34,323 nucleotides of DNA from Puniceicoccales bacterium Verruco_01 (GTDB taxonomy: Bacteria; Verrucomicrobiota; Verrucomicrobiia; Opitutales; Oceanipulchritudinaceae): the NCBI GenBank assembly GCA_001604565.1, contig LVBV01000014.1:1-34323 (forward strand), in the 5' to 3' direction. The translations under genes and the position numbers were made by a program. Position 1 is the first letter of the stretch; each line of letters begins with the position of its first letter. Positions 27,045 to 34,270 of the stretch are shown piece by piece. Below the pieces are notes generated by a model. That model had not been told where the DNA came from and did no database searches. It worked only from the letters and a program-made list of their open reading frames with translations.

Positions 27045-27812
27045 CTACCCGAAGGCGAAGTTTTCCTGAGGGTCGGCTGCGGCGCCCGCCTGTGCAATGA
27101 TTTTGGCAAGGAATGTGGCGCGGTGCAACTCGCAGGGGCCGTATTTTTTGAGCGCGGCGCGGTGCTCGCCGGTGCCGTAACCCTTGTGCCGGGCAAAGCC
27201 GTACTGCGGGAAGCGTCCGTCCTGCGCGCTGATCCAGCGGTCGCGCGTCACCTTGGCGATCACCGAGGCAAGACCGATCGCCAGCGACCGACCGTCGCCT
27301 CCCACAAATGCCGCGTGCTCGTACGGGAAGGGTTTTAACGGCAGTCCGTCCACGATGACGAGGGTCGTCGTGAGCCTTCCGGCGGCGGGGGCGAAGAGGC
27401 CCTCAGCGCGGCCCTTTTCCGGCAGGCGCGCTCTTCCGCCGGTTCTTTCCGCCGCCTTGACCAACGCCCGGCGCATGGCAAGCCGCGTGGCGCCGAGGAT
27501 GTTGTATTTATCCACCTCGCGCGCATCGGCCTCGCCCGTGGCCCAGTACGCCGTGCCTTCCTCGGCAAGTTGCGGCAGCGCCTCGAAGATCTCCTCGCGC
27601 CGAGCTTCGGTCAGCTTCTTGGAGTCGTCGATCTTGTCCGCCATCCTCGCGCACCACGGCCCCTCGTAAAAGCCGCGCGTGGCGATCACGCAACCTGCGA
27701 CGACCGGCCCCGCAAGGCACCCGCGCCCCACCTCGTCCACGCCCGCAAGCCAGCCCGACGCTCCGGCGAGCGCGGTATCGAATTCAAGATGCTCCCTCGT
27801 GGACGGACGCAT
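27045..27812 (-). CDS. rnhB: Ribonuclease HII
   Basis: A 255-residue enzyme that cuts RNA in RNA-DNA hybrids and starts removal of single ribonucleotides from DNA. The catalytic GVDEVGRGCLAGPVVAG is near residue 24, with DDSKKLTEARRE and, later, SVIAKVTRD and the C-terminal HKGYGTGEHRAALKKYGPCELHR. Intact DEVGRG plus later Asp residues indicate an active enzyme. It lies 100 nt downstream of rnhC on the same strand, with a CGCAGATT repeat in the gap, and 48 nt upstream of pdxJ. Confidence 0.96.
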   Translation of the reverse strand: MRPSTREHLEFDTALAGASGWLAGVDEVGRGCLAGPVVAGCVIATRGFYEGPWCARMADKIDDSKKLTEARREEIFEALPQLAEEGTAYWATGEADAREVDKYNILGATRLAMRRALVKAAERTGGRARLPEKGRAEGLFAPAAGRLTTTLVIVDGLPLKPFPYEHAAFVGGDGRSLAIGLASVIAKVTRDRWISAQDGRFPQYGFARHKGYGTGEHRAALKKYGPCELHRATFLAKIIAQAGAAADPQENFAFG

Positions 27813-27838
27813 GGAAAATCAAAGGTTCCGGACAGGAT

Positions 27839-27870
27839 GATCCACAGATTACGCAGATTTTCGCAGATTA
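27839..27870. repeat. Single copy of the CGCAGATT repeat
   Basis: GATCCACAGATTACGCAGAT and the following TTTCGCAGATTA match the arm of the hairpins at 2711-2833 and 34012-34141. Here only one arm is present. It lies between rnhC and rnhB. Confidence 0.75.
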
Positions 27871-27912
27871 TTGGGAGAAAGAAAGTTGAAAAAGCGGGCG
27901 GGAAGCGGGCCC

Positions 27913-28935
27913 TCAGGCGCCCTTTTTCGATTTCCCCGCGTAAAAGCTCCACGGCTTCTTCTCCTCCACAGGGAGGCCCAGAACCTCCTTTGCGGTACGG
28001 AAGTGGAGCTTCGCGATCTTGCCGAGGAATTCCGGGCCGTTCTTTTCGACGAGTTTGGCCGCCTGCTTTTTCACATGTCCCGCCGCACCCTTGAAGAGCG
28101 TCTCCCCCGCCACTTCGGAAAGCGCCTGCATCTGCCGGACGAATTCCGCCCTCGCACAGATGGAAGCCGCCGCGACGACCGGATCCTCCTCACCGTGGGT
28201 GCGCATCCGGAGGTCAAAGGTCACGCCGTCCTTCTTCATCTGCTTCTGGACGAGCGGCTGCTTGGAAAACTGGTCGAGGAGCCCCCACTCCACCTCGCGC
28301 CTGGCAAGCGCCCCCTCCAGCGCCCGTGCGTGCAGCCAGGCAAGGAGCAGGTTCAAATTCGCGCGGGGCTTCGCCATCAGGGTGTTGTATTTGTCCATCC
28401 CGCAGAAGGCCACATTCACCACCACCCCGGGCGTCTGCTTGATGAGCGCCTCCAGCTTCAAAATGTTGGTATCGACGATCGTCTTACTGTCGCGCACGCC
28501 CGCCTTGCGCCACTTGCGCACCGCGTCGCCGTCGGCAATCACCGTGGCTGCGACGACCGGGCCGAAAAGGTCGCCCTTGCCCGCCTCGTCGAGGCCCGCG
28601 TGCGCCTCGAACCACTCCGGGTGCAGCTCCTCGTCGTAGCCGAGCTTCGCGGCCTTCGTCACCTCGGGCTCGATGAAGTTCTGGACGAACTCTTCCGTCC
28701 CCTTGCCGCTCACGACGAGCTTGCCGGAAAGGTAGCCGACAATCGTCAGCGCCGCCTGCTTGGATTTGTAGCCGAAGCTGGAATACTCCGGCGAAAAACG
28801 CTCCCACATCCGCGCCTCGCAGTAGTCGTGCACCTGCTCCATCTGCGCGTCATCCAGCTTCGCCGTGTACATGGAGAGCTTTTTCTCCTTGGGAGCGGCA
28901 TCAAGGTCGTCAGCAGGTTTCTTCCGGCGTGGCAT
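27913..28935 (-). CDS. rnhC: Ribonuclease HIII
   Basis: A 340-residue enzyme with the N-terminal TBP-like substrate-binding domain typical of RNase HIII (about 25-100: YTAKLDDAQMEQVHDYC, GYKSKQAALTIVGYLSGKLVVSGKGTEEF-like) and a C-terminal RNase H fold with GLDEAGKGDLFGPVV, the HIII version of the catalytic motif. DSKTI and AAASICARAEFV follow. The lysine-rich PRRKK N-terminus precedes the core. ATG 28935 is chosen; a TTG at 28953 would add 6 residues. RNase HIII degrades RNA-DNA hybrids. Having rnhB next to it is discussed in the findings. Confidence 0.95.
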   Translation of the reverse strand: MPRRKKPADDLDAAPKEKKLSMYTAKLDDAQMEQVHDYCEARMWERFSPEYSSFGYKSKQAALTIVGYLSGKLVVSGKGTEEFVQNFIEPEVTKAAKLGYDEELHPEWFEAHAGLDEAGKGDLFGPVVAATVIADGDAVRKWRKAGVRDSKTIVDTNILKLEALIKQTPGVVVNVAFCGMDKYNTLMAKPRANLNLLLAWLHARALEGALARREVEWGLLDQFSKQPLVQKQMKKDGVTFDLRMRTHGEEDPVVAAASICARAEFVRQMQALSEVAGETLFKGAAGHVKKQAAKLVEKNGPEFLGKIAKLHFRTAKEVLGLPVEEKKPWSFYAGKSKKGA

Positions 28936-28978
28936 GGAGGGGATTCTGCGCAAAGGAGTCTGAAGCGCAAGCAGCCCT

Positions 28979-30322
28979 TCAAACGACTACGTCCTCCTCT
29001 TTGGCGGGGGCGGCTTCTTTTGGCTTTACGAAGAGGGAGCTGGCCAGAAGCAGCGGACCGACGCGGCCCACGAACATGAGGAGGATGATCACGAGTTTGC
29101 CCGCCTCGTTCAGGCTGCCTGTGAGGCCCCGGGAAAGGCCCACGGTTCCGAGGGCGGAGGCGCACTCGAAGAAGATGTCCGTGAGGCTCCCGGGCTGGAA
29201 GACGCCAAGGAGATACACGCCCGCGGAGAGCATCGCGAGGTAGAAGAAGGTCGTGGCGACGGCGATGCGGCGGCGCGGCTCCGGGATGATGCGTCCGGCG
29301 AAGGTGGGCTCCGGCCTGCGGCGGATGACGCCGATCATGACGGCCCAGAGCGCGGTCACCGTGGTCGTCTTGATGCCGCCGCCGGTGCCCGCCGGAGAGG
29401 CGCCGACGAGCATGAGGAGGATGAGGAGGAAGGTGGAGGCGTTGCTGAGCTCGCCGATGGGGAGCGTGTTGAAGCCGACAGTGGTGCAGGCTGTCATGGT
29501 CTGAAAGAAGGCCGCCGTCCAGCCGCCCGCGCCGCGCGTGAGGGGCTCCTCCACCCGCATGAGGAGCGTCCCGGCAAGGATCATGAGGACGGTGCTAAAG
29601 ACGATGACCTTCGTCGTGAGGGTGATCGCCACCTTGCGGCCAGTCAGGGACTTCCAGAGGTCGTACACAATGAGGAAACCCATCGCGCCGAGGATGCTCA
29701 AGACGCAGACGACCGCGTTCACGGGAAGACTGCCGCGAAATTGGCTGAGGCTGTCGTCATAGAGGCCGAAGCCCGCCGTGCAGAAGGCGGAGACGCTGTG
29801 GAAAATGCCGCTCCAGAGCGCCCCGGGGACGCCCGCGCCCCGGAAGAGCCAGTAGAGAAGCGCCGCGCCCACCGCCTCCACAAGGAAGGTGTAGATCACA
29901 ATCAGCCGGACGACGGAATCGAGGTCCACCTCCCCCGGCAGGTTGAGGGCCATGCGCTGCGTCTTTTCCCGCTGCGGGTTCATCCGGCCCGAGACCGAGA
30001 GGAGCACGAAGCTCCCCGTCGTCATGTAGCCGAGGCCGCCGAGCTGGATGAGGACGAGGATCACGAACTGCCCGGCAAACGTGAAGTCGGCGCCGGTGCT
30101 CATCGTGGAAAGGCCCGTCGTGGAAACGGCTGAGGTGGCGACGAAGAGCCAGTCGAGCCAGCCCCCCGCGTGGTTCACCCGGCAGAAGGGAAGCGCCAGA
30201 ACGAGCGCTCCCAGAATCACATAACAGAAGTAGCCAAGAATGATGGCACGACTGGAGTCCGCCCTTCTGGCCCGCGAAATCGCTAGGCGCAGGAGCGTGC
30301 GGAACAAGGCGAAGAATCGCAT
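28979..30322 (-). CDS. KtrB/TrkH-family potassium transporter subunit
   Basis: A 447-residue membrane protein with the four pore-loop selectivity motifs of the superfamily: AVSTTGLST, SAFCTAGFGL, TACTTVGFNT and SALGTVGLS. Each has the conserved Gly. The length fits KtrB better than TrkH (about 480). It should import potassium, perhaps with sodium. ATG 30322 follows GAGGGA, which supports this start; the frame is open upstream but without conserved sequence. The regulatory RCK subunit (KtrA or TrkA) is not in the window. The 3' end is 43 nt from rnhC, so they may share a transcript. Confidence 0.93.
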   Translation of the reverse strand: MRFFALFRTLLRLAISRARRADSSRAIILGYFCYVILGALVLALPFCRVNHAGGWLDWLFVATSAVSTTGLSTMSTGADFTFAGQFVILVLIQLGGLGYMTTGSFVLLSVSGRMNPQREKTQRMALNLPGEVDLDSVVRLIVIYTFLVEAVGAALLYWLFRGAGVPGALWSGIFHSVSAFCTAGFGLYDDSLSQFRGSLPVNAVVCVLSILGAMGFLIVYDLWKSLTGRKVAITLTTKVIVFSTVLMILAGTLLMRVEEPLTRGAGGWTAAFFQTMTACTTVGFNTLPIGELSNASTFLLILLMLVGASPAGTGGGIKTTTVTALWAVMIGVIRRRPEPTFAGRIIPEPRRRIAVATTFFYLAMLSAGVYLLGVFQPGSLTDIFFECASALGTVGLSRGLTGSLNEAGKLVIILLMFVGRVGPLLLASSLFVKPKEAAPAKEEDVVV

Positions 30323-30716
30323 ACGGTCCCTCACTTTCGTGACCCGCCGCACGGAGACGGCGGTATGTGCATGGCGAGAGGCTCGGCCATGCGGACCGAA
30401 TCTCCCTTCCAAGCCTCCGAGGTTAGCTGACGGGCTGGGCAGGAAGAGTCGCCCTCCGGAACGCTCGCGCGCCCCGGATTTGCCCCGGTCCGGTCTCCCG
30501 GACGGTTGGTTCCCCCGTTCGAAGGCGGATGCCGCCCCCGATTCGGCTGAGAAAAAGCTACAGGAAAACGGGCGGCTTTTCAAGAGGCACGGGGACGGCG
30601 CAGGCCATGCCGGGACGCAGTGTGTCTTTCGTCACATTTGTGAGGATCGCGGCATCTTCCTTTTCGGACGGGCGGCGCAAGACGCGTCAACCCATCTCTC
30701 GAATCGAAAAACTCTC
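30323..30716. other. Divergent intergenic region between ktrB-like gene and unknown secreted gene
   Basis: A 394-nt gap without a supported gene. It holds a hairpin GCATGGC/GCCATGC at about 30369-30392 near the ktrB-like start, and the palindrome at 30631-30644. Long open frames running in from both sides show no conserved residues. Nothing else was recognised. Confidence 0.6.
30631..30644. promoter_or_regulatory. Palindromic operator candidate shared with pstS
   Basis: GTCACATTTGTGAG is the reverse complement, with one change, of the pstS palindrome at 16686-16699. It ends 72 nt before ATG 30717, almost the spacing seen at pstS (76 nt). Both leaders also carry a GAATCGAAAA / AAATCGAACTT-like stretch shortly before the start. 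Confidence 0.5.
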
Positions 30717-31592
30717 ATGAAAACTTCCGTTCTCCTCGCACTTCTTCTTTCCGGTGCGCTCGCTTCTTCCGCCGCGCCCTCCGTCAACTTCTCCCTGCCG
30801 AAAACGACAGACAGCCACGACTACGTGACAACGACGGAAAGCCGCAGCTACTCCCCGGACGGGATTCCCACCCTTGCCGCGCGCTACGCTGCCACCGTCA
30901 CAGTGTGCCGGGACGAATCTGGTCGCCAAAGCCTCGTCTGCCGGAGCTTCACCTGCACGGGGACGGACGGTGTGCCGCACACGATCCCGGCCCTCGTGGG
31001 CTGGACGCATGTCCTCGATGTATCCGCAACCGAGGTTCTCGGGATCCCTCATGCGGACTTCGCGGGGCTGACCTATGAGGACGGAACGCCCCTGTCCCCG
31101 GACGCGAGCTACGGGGTGTACAACACCTTCGTCGATTTCTACGCCTTCACGAACGTTTTTGCCGACGCGGCGCCCTGCGGGGGCAGCATCGCGGACCTGA
31201 AGGAGCCGGGGCAGACGATCCGGCACCACAGCGCGGGTTCCAAACCCGCCGTGAATCTCGGGGACGCCGTGAAGGAGGGCTCCTACTTCCAGAACGGCCC
31301 CGTGAGCCTCACCTTCAAGGGATATGCCGACGGCGGCGACGACGCCCTCGCCCTCGTCGGGTTCGACTCCGGCGACTCTTCCTTCCTCATGCTCATGGAG
31401 CCCGCGCCGGGCATGAAGATGACGATCAAGGGGGGCTCGCACTACTGGGGCGAAATGACCCTCGACACCGCCACCCGCTGGGTGAAGAAATCCACCTTCA
31501 CGGAGATTATCGTAAGCCAGATGACCTTCGCCACAAATCCGCCGATGGATAGCGTCATCATCCGCAGCGGCAGCATCACCGCGAAGAACTGA
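30717..31592 (+). CDS. Secreted protein of unknown function (Cys-containing, single domain)
   Basis: A 291-residue exported protein with a clear Sec signal peptide (VLLALLLSGALASSAA, likely cleavage before PSVNF). The mature part is mainly beta, with FSLPKTTDSHDYVTTTESRS, two Cys around VCRDESGRQSLVCRSF, then YNTFVDFYAF and TFKGYADGGDDALALVGFDS. No known catalytic motif was recognised. An acidic DGGDDA patch might bind a metal. It resembles no family I can name with confidence; a DUF4465-like fold is a guess. It is alone on the plus strand and is followed by a bidirectional terminator. The upstream palindrome suggests regulation in common with pstS. Confidence 0.6.
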   Translation: MKTSVLLALLLSGALASSAAPSVNFSLPKTTDSHDYVTTTESRSYSPDGIPTLAARYAATVTVCRDESGRQSLVCRSFTCTGTDGVPHTIPALVGWTHVLDVSATEVLGIPHADFAGLTYEDGTPLSPDASYGVYNTFVDFYAFTNVFADAAPCGGSIADLKEPGQTIRHHSAGSKPAVNLGDAVKEGSYFQNGPVSLTFKGYADGGDDALALVGFDSGDSSFLMLMEPAPGMKMTIKGGSHYWGEMTLDTATRWVKKSTFTEIIVSQMTFATNPPMDSVIIRSGSITAKN

Positions 31593-31617
31593 CAACGGGT
31601 CACGCAAAGACTCCAGC

Positions 31618-31653
31618 AAAAAGGCTCCCCGGAACGATCCGGAGAGCCTTTTT
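31618..31653. terminator. Bidirectional Rho-independent terminator between unknown secreted gene and tpiA
   Basis: A 15-bp stem AAAAAGGCTCCCCGG / CCGGAGAGCCTTTTT with one mismatch and a 6-nt loop. T runs on both strands serve the convergent genes. Confidence 0.9.
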
Positions 31654-31680
31654 AAGTTTTGGACTGTCCCTGCCCGACTC

Positions 31681-31789
31681 CGACTTCAGCCACCCTTCTT
31701 CAGGATAGCCGCAGCGAAGCTCGGCGTAAGGGCTGAAAGCCCTTCCCGATGCGTCAGCATCGGCGGGTCCTAGGGCCTTTCGGCCCTAG
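31681..31789 (-). repeat. Four-hairpin 3' element of tpiA (copy A)
   Basis: Read on the minus strand from the tpiA stop codon: stem 1 CTAGGGCC-GAAA-GGCCCTAG (31770-31789, the stop TAG lies in it), stem 2 CCGATGC-TGAC-GCATCGG (31746-31763), stem 3 AAGGGC-TTTCA-GCCCTT (31728-31744), and stem 4, an imperfect CCGAGCTTC ... GAAGTCGG pairing (31681-31725) with a TCCTGAAGA loop. A second copy follows pgk at 32641-32747. Confidence 0.7.
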
Positions 31790-32583
31790 CGGCAGCAGCA
31801 GCAGTGGTGGCCGCTGATGCCCTTGCTTTGGGCGATGGTGACCAGTTCCAGGAAGCTCTTGGCCTTGAGGGAGGCGCCGCCGATAAGGCCGCCGTCGATG
31901 TCGGGCTGGTCGAGGAGCTCGGAGGCGTTGTCGGGCTTCATGGAGCCGCCGTAGAGGATGCGGACGCCATTGCCCGCCGCGCCGAACTGCTTGACGAGGA
32001 GGGCGCGGATGGCCGCGTGGACCTCCTGCGCCATGGCGGGCGTCGCCACCTTGCCGGTGCCGATGGCCCAGACGGGCTCGTAGGCGACGACGAGGTTCTT
32101 CGCATCGTCGGCGGTCATCCCCTTGAGGGTGCCGGTCACCTGGGTCGTGACGACTTCGAGGGTCTTGCCCGCCTCGCGCTCGGCAAGGGTCTCGCCGACG
32201 CAGACGATGGGCGTGAGGCCCGCCTTGACGGCGACGAGGGCCTTCTCGTTGATGAAGGCATCCGTCTCGCCGAAGTACTGGCGGCGCTCGGAGTGGCCGA
32301 GGATGACGGCCTTGCAGCCGGCGGCGAGGAGCATTCCGGTGGAAATCTCGCCCGTGTAGGCGCCGTCGGCCTTCACGTAAACGTTCTGGGCGCCGAGGAC
32401 CACCTTGCTGCCCGCGAGGGCGCTGGCGGCGCTTTCGAGCGCGGTGAAGGTCGGGCACACGGTCACATCGACCTTGTCCTGACCGGCGAGCCCGGCGACG
32501 ATCTCGGCACAGAGGGCCTTCGCCTCCGCACCGGTCTTGTTCATCTTCCAGTTGCCCGCGATGAGAATCTTGTTCTTGGCCAT
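31786..32583 (-). CDS. tpiA: Triosephosphate isomerase
   Basis: Interconverts dihydroxyacetone phosphate and glyceraldehyde 3-phosphate. It has 265 residues, with the substrate-binding NWKMNKTG, the catalytic His in ILGHSERRQYFG, and the catalytic Glu and flexible loop in AYEPVWAIGTGKVATP. The last residues read SKGISGHHCCCCR: two His and four Cys beyond the usual family end. This tail is not part of the barrel and may bind metal or simply be low-complexity drift. Its stop codon lies inside a conserved hairpin element. pgk is upstream on the same strand. No Shine-Dalgarno site precedes the start. Confidence 0.97.
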   Translation of the reverse strand: MAKNKILIAGNWKMNKTGAEAKALCAEIVAGLAGQDKVDVTVCPTFTALESAASALAGSKVVLGAQNVYVKADGAYTGEISTGMLLAAGCKAVILGHSERRQYFGETDAFINEKALVAVKAGLTPIVCVGETLAEREAGKTLEVVTTQVTGTLKGMTADDAKNLVVAYEPVWAIGTGKVATPAMAQEVHAAIRALLVKQFGAAGNGVRILYGGSMKPDNASELLDQPDIDGGLIGGASLKAKSFLELVTIAQSKGISGHHCCCCR

Positions 32584-32640
32584 TGTAAGTAGTTATTTCT
32601 GTGTTTCTTTGGATTAACTAAACTGCCCGCCCATTACAGA

Positions 32641-32747
32641 CTGGCTTCGCGCGGAGCCTCTTCAGGAGTGCGCGCGAAGCCAGCGTAAGGGTGAAACCCT
32701 TTCCGATGCGGATGCATCGGCGGGTGCAGGGCCCTGCGGCCCTGCTA
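32641..32747 (-). repeat. Four-hairpin 3' element of pgk (copy B)
   Basis: Read on the minus strand from the pgk stop codon: stem 1 CAGGGCC-GCAG-GGCCCTG (32727-32744, directly after the stop TAG), stem 2 CCGATGC-ATCC-GCATCGG (32703-32720), stem 3 AAGGG-TTTCA-CCCTT (32687-32701), and stem 4, a perfect 13-bp CTGGCTTCGCGCG stem (32641-32653 with 32671-32683) with a TCCTGAAGA loop. Same order, spacing and loop as copy A. It lies between pgk and tpiA and is not followed by a T run, so it is not an ordinary terminator. Confidence 0.75.
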
Positions 32748-33944
32748 CTTCTTGTCCAGGACTTCGACGCCGGGGAGAGCCTTGCCTTCGAGGAATTCGA
32801 GGGAAGCGCCGCCGCCGGTGGACATGAAGGTGACCTGCTTGCCGTAGCCGGACTTGTTGATCGCCTTGACCGAGTCGCCACCGCCGATGATGGAGCAGCT
32901 CTTGCTCTCGGCAACCGCCTTGGCAATGGCGAAGGTGCCCTTGGCGACGGCCTTGATCTCGAAGACGCCCATCGGACCGTTCCAGAGAACGGTCTTGGAG
33001 GAGGCAATCTCCTTGGAGTAGAGGGCGACGGTCTTCGGGCCGATGTCAACGCCCATCCAGCCGTCCGGAATGTCGCCTTCGACGACCTTCAGCTCGCCGA
33101 CGGCCTTGCCCGCGAAGTCGAGCTTGTCGGTGATCACGTGATCGACCGGCAGGAGGAATTTGACGTTCTTGGCCTTCGCCTTGGCGATGGCTGCGAGCGC
33201 GGTGTCCTTCTTGTCGGGCTCGTTCATGGAGGAACCGACTTTGGCGCCCTGCGCGATGGCAAAGGTGTAGGCCATGGCGCCGCCGATGAGGATCGTGTCC
33301 GCCTTCTCAAGGAGGGCGTCGATGACGGTGATCTTGTCGGAAACCTTGGCGCCGCCAAGGATGACGGTGAAGGGGCGGTCCGGGTTCGCGGTCTTCTCGC
33401 CGAGGAACTTGAGCTCCTCCTCGATGAGGAAGCCGGAGACCTTCGGGCCCTTGATGAAGTCCGCAATGCCCGCCGTGGAGCAGTGCGCGCGGTGCGCGGT
33501 GCCGAAGGCATCGTTCACGAACACGTCGCTGAAGGCGGCGAACTTCTGCGAGAGCGCGGGATCGTTCTTCTCCTCACCCTTGTAGAAGCGGACGTTCTCA
33601 AGGAGGATCACCTCGCCGTCCTTCATGGCGGCGATGGCGGCCTCGACCTTGGGACCGATGCAGTCGTCAACAAAGGTCACCGGCTGGCCGAGCTTCTCGG
33701 CAAGGGCCTTCGCGACGGGCGCGAGGCTGAATTCCGGAGCCGGGCCCGCCTTCGGACGGCCAAGGTGGCTCGCGAGGATGACCTTCGCCTTGTTCGCGAC
33801 GAGGTACTGGATCGTGGGCAGGGCACCGACGATGCGGGTCTGGTCCGTGATGGTGCCGTTGGGGTCCACCGGGACGTTGAAGTCGCAGCGGACGAAGCAG
33901 CGCTTGCCGGCGACGGAGATGTCTTTGACGGTCTTGATAGCCAT
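32745..33944 (-). CDS. pgk: Phosphoglycerate kinase
   Basis: Transfers phosphate from 1,3-bisphosphoglycerate to ADP in lower glycolysis. It has 399 residues, the usual length. Motifs are RCDFNVPVD, SHLGRPKAGP, VNDAFGTAHRAHCST, the hinge GPKVSGFL, KFLLPVDHV and the nucleotide-binding GGGDSVKAI with C-terminal FMSTGGGASLEFLEGKALPG. Start ATG 33944 lacks a Shine-Dalgarno site. gap lies upstream with its own terminator in between, so pgk probably has its own promoter. Confidence 0.98.
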   Translation of the reverse strand: MAIKTVKDISVAGKRCFVRCDFNVPVDPNGTITDQTRIVGALPTIQYLVANKAKVILASHLGRPKAGPAPEFSLAPVAKALAEKLGQPVTFVDDCIGPKVEAAIAAMKDGEVILLENVRFYKGEEKNDPALSQKFAAFSDVFVNDAFGTAHRAHCSTAGIADFIKGPKVSGFLIEEELKFLGEKTANPDRPFTVILGGAKVSDKITVIDALLEKADTILIGGAMAYTFAIAQGAKVGSSMNEPDKKDTALAAIAKAKAKNVKFLLPVDHVITDKLDFAGKAVGELKVVEGDIPDGWMGVDIGPKTVALYSKEIASSKTVLWNGPMGVFEIKAVAKGTFAIAKAVAESKSCSIIGGGDSVKAINKSGYGKQVTFMSTGGGASLEFLEGKALPGVEVLDKK

Positions 33945-34011
33945 GAGATTGTGAGAGTTAAATACTGAAAGTGGGAAATCCGCAGATCCTTTCGGATAAG
34001 CGTAAATCAGA

Positions 34012-34141
34012 TTTTAACCGCAGATAAACGCAGATTTACGCAGATGTCAGAGGAAGTAGATTCTTGAGTTAAGAAAAGGATTCCCATCCCTGAATCCACG
34101 TCTGGAAATCTGCGAACATCTGCGTTTATCTGCGGTTAAAA
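34012..34141. repeat. Long inverted repeat of the CGCAGATT family between gap and pgk
   Basis: The left arm (34012-34053) begins TTTTAACCGCAGATAAACGC and contains three CGCAGAT units. The right arm (34097-34141) is its inverse complement over about 35 bp with few mismatches. The loop is about 45 nt. A lone CGCAGAT is at 33980. It lies in the 326-nt gap between gap and pgk, after the gap terminator. It is a member of the dispersed family at 2711-2833 and 27839-27870. Confidence 0.85.
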
Positions 34142-34189
34142 GTGTGGTCCGGGATCGTGTAATCCACAGAGAAACCACGGTATCTTTTC

Positions 34190-34244
34190 AAAGAAAAGGG
34201 TCGCCAGCCTTTGCCGGCTGTTGGCCATGCAAGACTGGCGACCC
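34190..34244 (-). terminator. Rho-independent terminator of gap
   Basis: A 10-bp stem GGGTCGCCAG / CTGGCGACCC (34198-34207 with 34235-34244) with a structured loop of 27 nt is followed on the minus strand by TTTTCTTT, 26 nt after the gap stop codon. Confidence 0.8.
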
Positions 34245-34270
34245 TGAAATGTGAACCCTGGCGGGACGCC

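Noticed and set aside
30240..30716. Upstream extension of the unknown secreted gene to about 30240
   Set aside because: A clear signal peptide begins at ATG 30717; the upstream part overlaps the ktrB-like 5' end and is Arg/Pro-rich without a hydrophobic core.
27839..34141. CGCAGATT repeats as a possible CRISPR array
   Set aside because: Copies are widely spaced, often inverted, with no regular spacers and no cas genes.
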